A stretch of 6,588 nt of DNA from CAZFLD01 sp964519835 (GTDB taxonomy: Bacteria; Spirochaetota; Spirochaetia; DSM-27196; CAZFLD01). Position 1 is the stretch's first letter; the number at the start of each line of letters is the position of its first letter. Location of the stretch: contig CAZFLD010000143.1 of assembly GCA_964519835.1 (NCBI GenBank), forward strand, positions 1 to 6,588. The letters run 5' to 3'. The notes under the pieces are model-generated. The model did no database searches and was not told the origin of the DNA. It worked only from the letters and a program-made list of their open reading frames with translations. Position numbers and translations under genes: made by a program. This document shows, piece after piece, positions 1 through 5,482 of this stretch.

Positions 1-140
1 CCCTCGACACCGCGTTCGGCGGCTAATCGCGCCACAATCACGTCGAGTTGGTGCCGGACGTAGGCTTCGTTGTCGTACAGGGTGTTGTCTATATCAAAGA
101 CCAAAAGCTGCGGGTTATCGGGCAGGGCGTACGCGTGCAT
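1..140 (-). CDS. HAD-superfamily hydrolase, N-terminal fragment (runs off the window)
   Basis: The visible N-terminus reads MHAYALPDNPQLLVFDID followed by NTLYDNEAYV. This is motif I of haloacid dehalogenase-type phosphatases (hhhhDxDxT): the first Asp (residue 16) is the expected nucleophile and the second (residue 18) the acid/base. The F-D-I-D-N-T-L-Y wording is typical of the subfamily that includes pyrimidine 5'-nucleotidases and phosphoglycolate-phosphatase-like enzymes; the substrate cannot be told from this fragment. The cap domain and motifs II-IV lie beyond position 1. The start is uncertain: the ATG at 140 puts motif I at the usual distance from the N-terminus, while an in-frame ATG at 185 would add 15 residues of unremarkable sequence. 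Neither has a convincing ribosome binding site. A TATAGT box (197-192, minus strand) would suit the start at 140. The gene is divergent from the DUF6765-like gene. Confidence 0.8.
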   Translation of the reverse strand, partial: MHAYALPDNPQLLVFDIDNTLYDNEAYVRHQLDVIVARLAAERGVE

Positions 141-207
141 TTCAGGCACGCTATCGGGCTGAGGCGGCGTCGTCAAGCACACCATCCCGTGACTATATTG
201 GCCGGTA

Positions 208-1164
208 ATGAACGAAGAGTTCCACTACTACATCATCGGCTTTTTATGCAAAGAGGCGGGTCTGTCCTCCGAGGATACACGGACTATATCCTATTCCTCG
301 CAGTACACGGACAACGCCTTGGTCCCATACGATATCGAGACCGACGGCACCCTGTATCGGACGCAGGTAACACACCACTTCGGGTTCTGGGATAAGTCCC
401 AAGAGAACGATGTGTGGATTCCCTTCCACTTTATCCCGGGAGACGAGGACAAAAACCGCTACTCCGTCACTCCGGGATCAAAAAACGCCAAGGCGCTGTT
501 GATTGCCGCTCTCAAGACACGCGACCCCTATCGAATCGGCATTGCGCTCCATGGATACGCGGATACCTGGGCCCATCAGAACTTCTCCGGGAGGCGCGAG
601 GATTGGAACGTGATCGATTCCGGGTCAATTATCCCGCCGATCGGCCACGCGCAGGTACTCAGGAAGCCCGACGATATCTACCAGGAGTGGTCGGATCCCC
701 GAGACACCGGCGCGGCAACCCCGGTTTCCAACTACCGGCGCTTTACCAAAGCTGCGCGGAATATCTACAAATACCTCGCCACCTATAACCATCGGGACTA
801 TGACGATGTCGACTTTGTGATCGAGCGACTGAAGGATATTCTCGGCACGCCACAGCGGCCCCGACAGGTCGAGGAGCGCAAACTCGATTTCCTCATCGAG
901 GCCAACATGGATGCCTACAGACGCAACGACTGGAAGGGACAAGCGGTGGTGCTAAACGAGGAAACCGGCGACGAGGGTCTGACCCCAGGATATGACAAAC
1001 TGCTTTGGCTCAAGCACGAGGTACTGCACAAGACCGGCTTACTCAAGCCACGCCGTGTCCAGGCCCGACCGGGATTCTACAAGAGCGACTACTATAGGTT
1101 CCACGAGGCGGCAAAGGACCATCGTGGTCAGGCGCGTCGTATCTTCGGCTCGCTTCTCGATTAG
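208..1164 (+). CDS. DUF6765-like protein, possible metal-dependent hydrolase
   Basis: This 318-residue soluble protein has no signal peptide or membrane segment. It opens with N-E-E-F-H-Y-Y, the N-terminus I associate with the uncharacterised DUF6765 family found in spirochaetes and deltaproteobacteria. The strongest motif is H-G-Y-A-D-T-W-A-H at residues 115-123 (H-x3-D-x3-H), recalling the His/Asp zinc ligands of the phospholipase C/P1 nuclease fold. Further His/Asp candidates are H6, H56-H57, H74 (F-H-F-I-P-G), H147 (I-G-H-A-Q) and the D-P-R-D segment at 163-166. The family has no established function, so a metal-dependent hydrolase role is inference. The start at 208 fits the family N-terminus, although no strong Shine-Dalgarno precedes it. 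The gene lies only 67 bp from the divergent HAD gene start and converges on the CYTH gene 64 bp away. The C-terminus (about 280-318) is rich in basic and aromatic residues. Confidence 0.88.
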   Translation: MNEEFHYYIIGFLCKEAGLSSEDTRTISYSSQYTDNALVPYDIETDGTLYRTQVTHHFGFWDKSQENDVWIPFHFIPGDEDKNRYSVTPGSKNAKALLIAALKTRDPYRIGIALHGYADTWAHQNFSGRREDWNVIDSGSIIPPIGHAQVLRKPDDIYQEWSDPRDTGAATPVSNYRRFTKAARNIYKYLATYNHRDYDDVDFVIERLKDILGTPQRPRQVEERKLDFLIEANMDAYRRNDWKGQAVVLNEETGDEGLTPGYDKLLWLKHEVLHKTGLLKPRRVQARPGFYKSDYYRFHEAAKDHRGQARRIFGSLLD

Positions 1165-1181
1165 CAGACACTCCGGATCGA

Positions 1182-1211
1182 GCGGTTGGCGAGGGCCGCC
1201 TTACCGACCGC
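1182..1211. other. Stem-loop between convergent genes
   Basis: The arms gcggttgg (1182-1189) and ccgaccgc (1204-1211) pair over 8 bp with one G-T wobble, around a 14-nt loop. The stem-loop sits in the 64-bp gap where the DUF6765-like gene (+) and the CYTH gene (-) converge, so it could end transcription from either side. Neither strand has a T-run after it, so it is not a canonical intrinsic terminator. A 12-bp direct repeat, gccgccttaccg, overlaps it (1195-1206) and recurs at 1223-1234 over the CYTH stop codon. Confidence 0.3.
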
Positions 1212-1228
1212 GAAACTGCCACGCCGCC

Positions 1229-1771
1229 TTACCGGCCTCCCTTCCCCAACAAGAGACGGGTGTACGGTGTGGGCTCGAATTGATCGGCCGCGACGCCAAG
1301 GGACAACAAAAAGCCGCGGATTTTTTGCTCGGTCGCTGATACTTGCTCCGCCGTCGGGTCTTGGAGAACGCACTCTACTTCGATGAAGTCACCGAGGCCT
1401 TCGACCTCGTGCAGCTCAACCGTAAGCCCATCGTGGCTGTACGCGCGCCCACGCTTTTTTTTGGCAACAAAGGGTTCGGCGCCGAGCCGCTTTACAAGAC
1501 GGAGAAACACCTCGGGTTCCGAGACCGTGAACTCGTTCTCCGCGTTGATTTCAACTCCGTCTTTGACAACACGGTCCTTGAAGGTGCACACACCCCGGCC
1601 ATCGTCACGACGGAGCCGAAACTCTTGTCCTGGATTCGAGCCCATCAAGGGGCCGCGATAGTACGAGTCGTCCTTGAAAAAGTCCCGCAGAAAACTGCAC
1701 CGATCGTCCAACTGCCGGCGTAGGTACTCCGGTTCTCTCACCCAAGCTTTTATTTCGATTTCCGTCGGCAT
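1229..1771 (-). CDS. CYTH-domain protein, class IV adenylate cyclase (CyaB)-like
   Basis: The 180-residue protein is a single CYTH domain at the usual length. The signature E-I-E-I-K (ExExK, residues 4-8) stands at the N-terminus. Other tunnel-lining charged positions follow in order: F-R-L-R-R (51-55), T-F-K-D-R (63-67), E-N-E-F (78-81), K-K-K-R (104-107), V-E-L-H-E-V-E-G-L-G (118-127) and F-I-E-V-E (129-133). CYTH enzymes bind triphosphate and divalent metal; known members are class IV adenylate cyclases, thiamine triphosphatases and inorganic triphosphatases. The KKxR...GLGxFxEVE arrangement resembles CyaB-type cyclases most, but sequence alone does not separate cyclase from triphosphatase activity. 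The protein is cytoplasmic, with no signal sequence. The start is well supported: GGAG stands 6 nt before the ATG at 1771. It lies 72 nt downstream of purU on the same strand with no clear terminator between, so co-transcription is likely. Confidence 0.9.
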   Translation of the reverse strand: MPTEIEIKAWVREPEYLRRQLDDRCSFLRDFFKDDSYYRGPLMGSNPGQEFRLRRDDGRGVCTFKDRVVKDGVEINAENEFTVSEPEVFLRLVKRLGAEPFVAKKKRGRAYSHDGLTVELHEVEGLGDFIEVECVLQDPTAEQVSATEQKIRGFLLSLGVAADQFEPTPYTRLLLGKGGR

Positions 1772-1817
1772 TACTCTCTCCGCTGACCTGTCGATTGTTT
1801 CCGCGGCCCATGCGTGA

Positions 1818-1832
1818 ACGCGGTTGACGCGT
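1818..1832. other. Small dyad between purU and the CYTH gene
   Basis: A 5-bp perfect stem, acgcg/cgcgt, encloses a 5-nt loop (gttga) in the 72-nt gap between the purU stop and the CYTH start. It has no T-run on the minus strand, so it is unlikely to end transcription. It may be a processing or stability element, or chance. Confidence 0.2.
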
Positions 1833-1843
1833 GTCGTCCCACT

Positions 1844-2707
1844 CTACTCAAAAACAACAGTTTTGTTTCTGAATACAAGCACTCTATGCTCAAGGTGAAG
1901 CTTCACGGCCCGAGCTAGAACCAGCTTTTCTAAGTTCTTGCCCTTTGACACCAGGTCGTCTACGGAATCCCGGTGGCTAACGCGGGTCACATCTTGTTCG
2001 ATGATGGGCCCCTGGTCCAGGTCGGCGGTGACGTAGTGACTGGTTGCTCCGATGATCTTTACACCACGACTAAATGCCTGGTGGTATGGTTTGGCCCCTA
2101 CAAAGGCCGGCAGGAAGCTATGATGAATGTTGATTATCTTGTCCGGATAGGCACGCACAAAGTCCGGCGACAGTATGCGCATGTAACGCGCAAGAACGAT
2201 CAGATCAATTTCGAGCTCGCGGAGCAGAGCGAGCTGACGCTCTTCCCCTTCACCTTCGCTTCCTTTGTGTAGAGGCGTGTGGTAGAACGGCAGATCAAAG
2301 TAGCCCGCGATATCACGAGCGGCGTCGTGGTTGCTGATCACCGTAACGATTTTCCCACCCACTTCACCCTCGCGGTGTCGCAAGAGCAGGTCATGCAGAC
2401 AATGGGTCTGTTTGGAGCAAAACAGCGCAAGCCGATGATCAACGTTCCGGTAGTGAACCGCGTAGTTCATGCAAAACTTGGTTCCGATGGGCTTAAATGC
2501 GTCGGAGATGTCCCCGTGGGGAAGCTCGAAGTCGCCGATGTCGAAATCGACCCGCATAAAAAACGTGTTGGTTTCCGGATCATTGTGCTGATCGGCCTGA
2601 ACGATGTTCCCACCGTAGCTGAAGATAAAGTGCGACACCTCCGCCACGATTCCGCGACGATCCGGGCAGGAAAACAACAAAACAGCGCGAGGTCGTGTTT
2701 CGGCCAT
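1844..2707 (-). CDS. purU: Formyltetrahydrofolate deformylase
   Basis: PurU hydrolyses 10-formyltetrahydrofolate to formate and tetrahydrofolate, balancing the one-carbon pool and supplying formate for formate-dependent purine synthesis. The 287 residues match the family's usual length. An N-terminal ACT domain (about residues 8-84; S-C-P-D-R-R-G-I-V-A at 13-22, S-Y-G-G-N-I at 30-35) is followed by a formyltransferase-type catalytic domain (about 90-287). The linker C-S-K-Q-T-H-C-L-H-D-L-L and the stretch V-I-S-N-H-D (123-128) are typical. The catalytic triad shared with PurN is visible: N193 and H195 in I-N-I-H-H-S-F-L-P-A-F, and D231 in L-D-Q-G-P-I-I. The start at 2707 has AGGA about 10 nt upstream. 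The gene is divergent from the lipoprotein gene across 156 bp. No PurT or PurN lies in the window. No residue expected for activity appears to be missing. Confidence 0.97.
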   Translation of the reverse strand: MAETRPRAVLLFSCPDRRGIVAEVSHFIFSYGGNIVQADQHNDPETNTFFMRVDFDIGDFELPHGDISDAFKPIGTKFCMNYAVHYRNVDHRLALFCSKQTHCLHDLLLRHREGEVGGKIVTVISNHDAARDIAGYFDLPFYHTPLHKGSEGEGEERQLALLRELEIDLIVLARYMRILSPDFVRAYPDKIINIHHSFLPAFVGAKPYHQAFSRGVKIIGATSHYVTADLDQGPIIEQDVTRVSHRDSVDDLVSKGKNLEKLVLARAVKLHLEHRVLVFRNKTVVFE

Positions 2708-2778
2708 GCTGTGGCCATCCTAAACGGAGGGCTCGCCTCGAACAAGCGCAAAACCACGGGATCATCATCTAATTCTCA

Positions 2779-2807
2779 TTTAAAAAACGTATGATGCGTA
2801 CTATACT
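2779..2807 (+). promoter_or_regulatory. Predicted sigma-70-type promoter of the lipoprotein gene
   Basis: A -35 box TTTAAA (2779-2784, 4/6 to consensus) and a -10 box TATACT (2802-2807, 5/6) are separated by 17 bp, in the most AT-rich part of the purU-lipoprotein divergent region. Transcription would begin near 2814 and give a leader of about 50 nt. The -10 region (ACTATACT) also reads as TATAGT on the other strand, so a divergent purU promoter may overlap it, but I found no good matching -35 for that direction. Confidence 0.55.
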
Positions 2808-2851
2808 TGCGTAGATGGGGACTTCGTTCCCGCCACTATCAATAGACTTTT

Positions 2852-2858
2852 AGGAGGA
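2852..2858 (+). promoter_or_regulatory. Strong ribosome binding site of the lipoprotein gene
   Basis: AGGAGGA lies 6 nt (from AGGAGG) before the ATG at 2864. It fixes this start, which also yields a complete signal peptide. Such a near-perfect Shine-Dalgarno suggests high translation. Confidence 0.8.
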
Positions 2859-2863
2859 ATAGC

Positions 2864-4060
2864 ATGAGGAAATCAATTGCTCTTCGTATCGGAGTGATCG
2901 CTGTGGTGGCGTTCAGTCTAATCGCATTTTCGGGCTGTGAATTTTTTGGTGAGCTGTTTCGACAGTTTGCCCAACCCTATGGTCGAGTAGTCGACGCACG
3001 ATCCGGAGAAGGAGTAGCCGGCGCGACCGTTACCCTCAGCGGCACCGTCGACGGTCAGTCGGTCACCCAGCAGACCACCACCGATACCGACGGTCAGTTC
3101 GACTGGGCGGACGTGGAAGGAGCCAACGTAGAACCAGGCGTCTACACCCTCACGGCCACGAAGTCCGGCAGTGACTACACGTTTATTACGCGCACCGTTG
3201 AAATTGGCGGTTTTGCCCAAAACATCGGAGACGTACTTGCCTTTGCGACCGAAAACGAGCTCGACATCGTTTTTGCGCTTCTATGGAACGATTCCTTCGA
3301 TGATGTCGACATCTACATGACCTACCCAACCGTCGACACGGCATACGAGTTCGAAGAGCCGAATCAGACCATCAATTCGGGAGCACCCATCACCAACGGC
3401 TTTGTGCCGTACGGCGATCCCACTTCCTTTGTTAGCGCAGGCGAAAATGGCCGGCAAGCCATCTACTTCAACCGTCCCACAACCACCGGTGGTTCGCAGG
3501 GCGACAAGTCCGGCGCTTCCTACGACTGGGATGACGACCAAGACGACGAAAACGACACGTACCGAGTCGAGTTAGACCGGGACGACACCGACGGCGGTGG
3601 TCCTGAGTCGATCATTGTCCGCACGCACCCCGCTAGCTACACAAGCACGTTGAACAGCACCACTGGCGGCGGGACAACCGGACTGCCCAGTGTGACTGGC
3701 GACCGATACTACACCTGGGTCGGCGTCGCGCAGGTCTACGCGGATGCCTTCGCTGCAGTACAGAGTAGCACGCGGGATGACGACGCTCAGCTGGCCTCGG
3801 GTACAGACGGCGCCGATGCGGTGCTCTACGTGTTCCAGCAGGCCTCCGGCATCCTGGGTGAGTACCGGATTCCCCGGTTCACCGACATCCAGACGGCCTC
3901 TCTTGTCCGGGTCAATATGTTTTGGGACTCAGGTGACGACACGTCCACTTTTGACGACGACACAACCTATTTCCAAATCGTCCCGAACATTCAGATCACG
4001 GACAAGATTCGTGGAATTGAGGATGAGATCGTGACAATATCGGGACGTACAGGCCGATAG
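2864..4060 (+). CDS. Acidic lipoprotein: carboxypeptidase-regulatory-like domain plus YfaP/DUF2135-like domain
   Basis: A 398-residue secreted lipoprotein. The signal peptide has a basic start (MRKS), a hydrophobic core (about 8-21) and a lipobox A-F-S-G-C with the lipidated Cys at 25. Phe at -3 departs from the enterobacterial consensus but is tolerated in spirochaetes. Residues about 38-125 form a carboxypeptidase-regulatory-like beta-sandwich (G-R-V-V-D-A-R-S-G-E-G-V-A-G-A-T-V; then T-D-T-D-G-Q-F-D-W). Residues about 132-375 resemble the YfaP/DUF2135 family: D-I-V-F-A-L-L-W-N-D-S-F-D-D-V-D-I-Y (134-151) corresponds to its L-x-W-x-x-x-x-D-L-D element, and L-D-R-D-D-T-D-G-G-G-P-E-S-I (237-250) to its L-D-x-D...G-P-E-x-I element. 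An acidic patch at 221-243 could bind cations. Function is unknown; an envelope or surface binding role is likely. A promoter and strong RBS precede it and an intrinsic terminator follows. The high Asp content suits a saline habitat (inference). Confidence 0.93.
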   Translation: MRKSIALRIGVIAVVAFSLIAFSGCEFFGELFRQFAQPYGRVVDARSGEGVAGATVTLSGTVDGQSVTQQTTTDTDGQFDWADVEGANVEPGVYTLTATKSGSDYTFITRTVEIGGFAQNIGDVLAFATENELDIVFALLWNDSFDDVDIYMTYPTVDTAYEFEEPNQTINSGAPITNGFVPYGDPTSFVSAGENGRQAIYFNRPTTTGGSQGDKSGASYDWDDDQDDENDTYRVELDRDDTDGGGPESIIVRTHPASYTSTLNSTTGGGTTGLPSVTGDRYYTWVGVAQVYADAFAAVQSSTRDDDAQLASGTDGADAVLYVFQQASGILGEYRIPRFTDIQTASLVRVNMFWDSGDDTSTFDDDTTYFQIVPNIQITDKIRGIEDEIVTISGRTGR

Positions 4061-4090
4061 TGCTATACGCCACTTAGATACCCACAAGAG

Positions 4091-4115
4091 CGGGCGCCGA
4101 TAGGCGCCCGTCTTT
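4091..4115 (+). terminator. Intrinsic terminator after the lipoprotein gene
   Basis: A perfect 8-bp GC stem (cgggcgcc 4091-4098, ggcgcccg 4103-4110) with a GATA tetraloop is followed by TCTTT. It begins 30 nt after the lipoprotein stop codon and ends about 30 nt before the PEGA-protein start. The short T-tract suggests incomplete termination. There is no room for a full promoter between this hairpin and the next start codon, so the PEGA gene is probably transcribed through it. Confidence 0.8.
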
Positions 4116-4134
4116 ATGCGCCATGAGCAACATT

Positions 4135-4140
4135 GGAGGA
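4135..4140 (+). promoter_or_regulatory. Ribosome binding site deciding the PEGA-gene start
   Basis: GGAGGA lies before two adjacent ATGs (4143 and 4146). From GGAGG the spacing is 3 nt to the first and 6 nt to the second, favouring 4146. A more distant in-frame ATG at 4116 would place this site inside the coding sequence and spoil the signal peptide. Confidence 0.7.
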
Positions 4141-4145
4141 TCATG

Positions 4146-5099
4146 ATGAAACGACTTATATCACTTGCGGTCTTGATACCGCTAATCGCCGCTGGGGCTC
4201 TTTTTGCTCAAAGCGGGGCCGGTGGCCGAGGCGGCCGAACGGCCAACCACAACGTAACAATCGAATCGAACATTCGAGGCGCTACCGTCTTTATTGACGG
4301 TGAGGTACAGAGCAACCGGACGCCGAGCACTTTTTCGATTCCCCAAGGCGAGCGAACGATACGCGTCGAAGCGGACGGCTATGTGCCGTACGAAGAGGAA
4401 ATCAACATTACCTCTACGCGAACAATCAGCGTAGAACTCGAGCCGGTTACCTATCGACTGCGGATCACCTCAAACGTGCGTGGCGCAACGGTTTCTGTCA
4501 ACGGACGCGACCAGCGCGGAAGCGCTCCCATGAACCTCACCCTGGAGGAAGGGACCTACACCGTCGAGGTGTCGGCGAATGGGTACGTGAACAGAAGCGA
4601 GCGTGTTAGGCTGACGCGGAACCGCACCGTCAACTTCGAGCTCGAGCCGGTTACCTACCGCGTACGGGTCAACTCGAACATCAATGGCGCCGTGGTGTAC
4701 ATCAACAACCGCCGCGAGGGCACGGCTCCCCTTAACCGGCAGCTCGAAGCGGGTACTTACGAAATACGCGTCGAGTCCGACGGCTATGTCACGTTTAGCA
4801 CCACTATCACGGTGGGCTCAAACACTTCCGTTACCGCGAACCTCGAGCCCGCGTTGTCTACCATCGTACTTTTTGTTCCGGAGGCAACGTTGCGACCGGA
4901 CATCGAGAGCATTACGGACGAGCTTGATATCTTTGTAGACGGCCAGGAAGTAGAAAACCCTATGGAGTTTCGGCTTCGTCCCGGCACCCGGCGGATTCGT
5001 GTGGAGACGGGGATTGTGGTGTTTGAAGACGTCTTCCAGATTGCTCCAAGCACAACCTACCGTGTCACTCCGAGGTTTTTTATCGAGTTGACCAGATAG
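4146..5099 (+). CDS. Secreted PEGA-repeat protein
   Basis: From the ATG at 4146 the protein has 317 residues and starts with a signal peptide (M-K-R-L, then a hydrophobic core to about residue 20). Cleavage is probably after L-F-A, before Q22, leaving a Gly/Arg-rich linker (24-31). Three PEGA-type beta repeats follow at about 35-100, 101-168 and 169-235. Each has S-N-[IV]-x-G-A-x-V-x-[IV]-[DN] near its start, a [QE]-x-G-x-[YR]-x-[IV]-x-V-E turn, [DN]-G-Y-V, and an E-L-E-P or N-L-E-P end. Residues about 236-317 look like a degenerate fourth repeat (D-I-F-V-D-G-Q, R-L-R-P-G-T-R-R-I-R-V-E). PEGA domains occur in surface and S-layer-associated bacterial proteins, and a periplasmic or surface structural/binding role is inferred. 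There is no lipobox or C-terminal anchor. The gene follows the lipoprotein gene on the same strand, separated by a terminator, and may depend on read-through. Confidence 0.92.
   Translation: MKRLISLAVLIPLIAAGALFAQSGAGGRGGRTANHNVTIESNIRGATVFIDGEVQSNRTPSTFSIPQGERTIRVEADGYVPYEEEINITSTRTISVELEPVTYRLRITSNVRGATVSVNGRDQRGSAPMNLTLEEGTYTVEVSANGYVNRSERVRLTRNRTVNFELEPVTYRVRVNSNINGAVVYINNRREGTAPLNRQLEAGTYEIRVESDGYVTFSTTITVGSNTSVTANLEPALSTIVLFVPEATLRPDIESITDELDIFVDGQEVENPMEFRLRPGTRRIRVETGIVVFEDVFQIAPSTTYRVTPRFFIELTR
4248..5096 (+). repeat. Tandem PEGA-encoding repeats (three full, one degenerate)
   Basis: The coding sequence contains units at about 4248-4445, 4446-4649 and 4650-4850, plus a divergent unit at 4851-5096. 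The unit length is 66-68 codons. DNA similarity is concentrated at the unit boundary: ctcgagccggttacctatcg (4437-4456) recurs at 4641-4660 with 19 of 20 bases identical, exactly 204 nt apart. This suggests expansion by unequal recombination, with later divergence of the unit interiors. Confidence 0.75.
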
Positions 5100-5131
5100 C
5101 CACTCGACGGCCGATGGACCGGATAGACGGC

Positions 5132-5158
5132 CGCCCCGTGGTACATAGCCACGGGGCG
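5132..5158 (+). terminator. Stem-loop after the PEGA gene, probable terminator without T-run
   Basis: A perfect 10-bp stem, cgccccgtgg (5132-5141) with ccacggggcg (5149-5158), and a 7-nt loop lie 33 nt after the PEGA-gene stop. No T-tract follows, so it is not a canonical intrinsic terminator. It may be a factor-assisted terminator or a 3'-end-protecting hairpin. Confidence 0.5.
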
Positions 5159-5401
5159 AACGCCGACTACAGTCCTTCTCCGCGAGATGGCTACAGAGTG
5201 ATTGTACCTCGGGTGCACCCATGGTGTTGGGGTGCTTCACGATAGGAGCAGTGCTTAATTGGTAGGGCCGTACGAAGCTCATCCAGCAGTTTCGGTGTGT
5301 TGGGAACCGTTTGGACTTTCATACCTATGAAGACAGCGCAAACGCCCGTTTCGCTTCAATACACGGACGGAAATGGAGTATTTCCCACAAAAATGGTGCA
5401 G

Positions 5402-5475
5402 GGCTGCTGCGGCGCTGTATGTCCGACAGCTATATTCGTTATTGCGGTACAATCAATTGTCATATTGCAGCAGCC
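5402..5475. repeat. Nine-bp inverted repeat with nested hairpin
   Basis: The arms ggctgctgc (5402-5410) and gcagcagcc (5467-5475) are perfectly complementary with 56 nt between. The spacer contains a 5-bp hairpin (gctgt 5414-5418, acagc 5426-5430) and the palindrome caattg. The element ends 8 bp from the stop of the DHFR-like gene, so on the minus strand it lies just 3' of that gene and could form its transcript end. No function can be assigned. Confidence 0.35.
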
Positions 5476-5482
5476 GTGTAGT

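Larger units (their letters stand above)
5100..5482. other. Gene-poor intergenic stretch with dyads
   Basis: This stretch lies between the convergent PEGA gene (+) and DHFR-like gene (-). I see no convincing coding sequence: the open frames either lack ribosome binding sites or overlap neighbouring genes. No tRNA-like T-loop (GTTCGANTC) is present. It does hold several symmetrical elements: a 10-bp stem-loop (5132-5158), a 10-bp palindrome gggtgcaccc (5211-5220), a 14-bp dyad TTCATA-CC-TATGAA (5318-5331), a small hairpin gctgt/acagc (5414-5430), and a long-range 9-bp inverted repeat (5402-5410 with 5467-5475). Confidence 0.6.

Noticed and set aside
414..788. Plus-strand open frame inside the DUF6765-like gene
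   Set aside because: Out-of-frame shadow of the main gene, with Arg/Pro-rich composition.
1308..1326. A-run, GC core and T-run resembling a bidirectional terminator
   Set aside because: It encodes conserved-looking residues (K-I-R-G-F-L-L) of the CYTH protein in frame, and the GC core is too short to form a stable stem.
1973..2272. Plus-strand open frame inside purU
   Set aside because: Antisense shadow of the PurU catalytic domain.
2279..2794. Long plus-strand open frame antisense to purU
   Set aside because: It lies opposite the well-conserved PurU coding sequence; purU is clearly the real gene, and this frame has no ribosome binding site or family features.
4818..5282. 154-codon minus-strand open frame across the PEGA-gene end and the gap
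   Set aside because: Mostly antisense to PEGA repeats, with no ribosome binding site and no recognisable protein features.
5423..5453. Possible promoter CCGACA...TACAAT in the gap
   Set aside because: The spacing is 19 bp with a weak -35, and no gene on the plus strand lies downstream for it to serve.
5100..5482. tRNA or CRISPR repeats in the gene-poor gap
   Set aside because: There is no T-loop motif or cloverleaf pairing, and no regularly spaced direct repeats.
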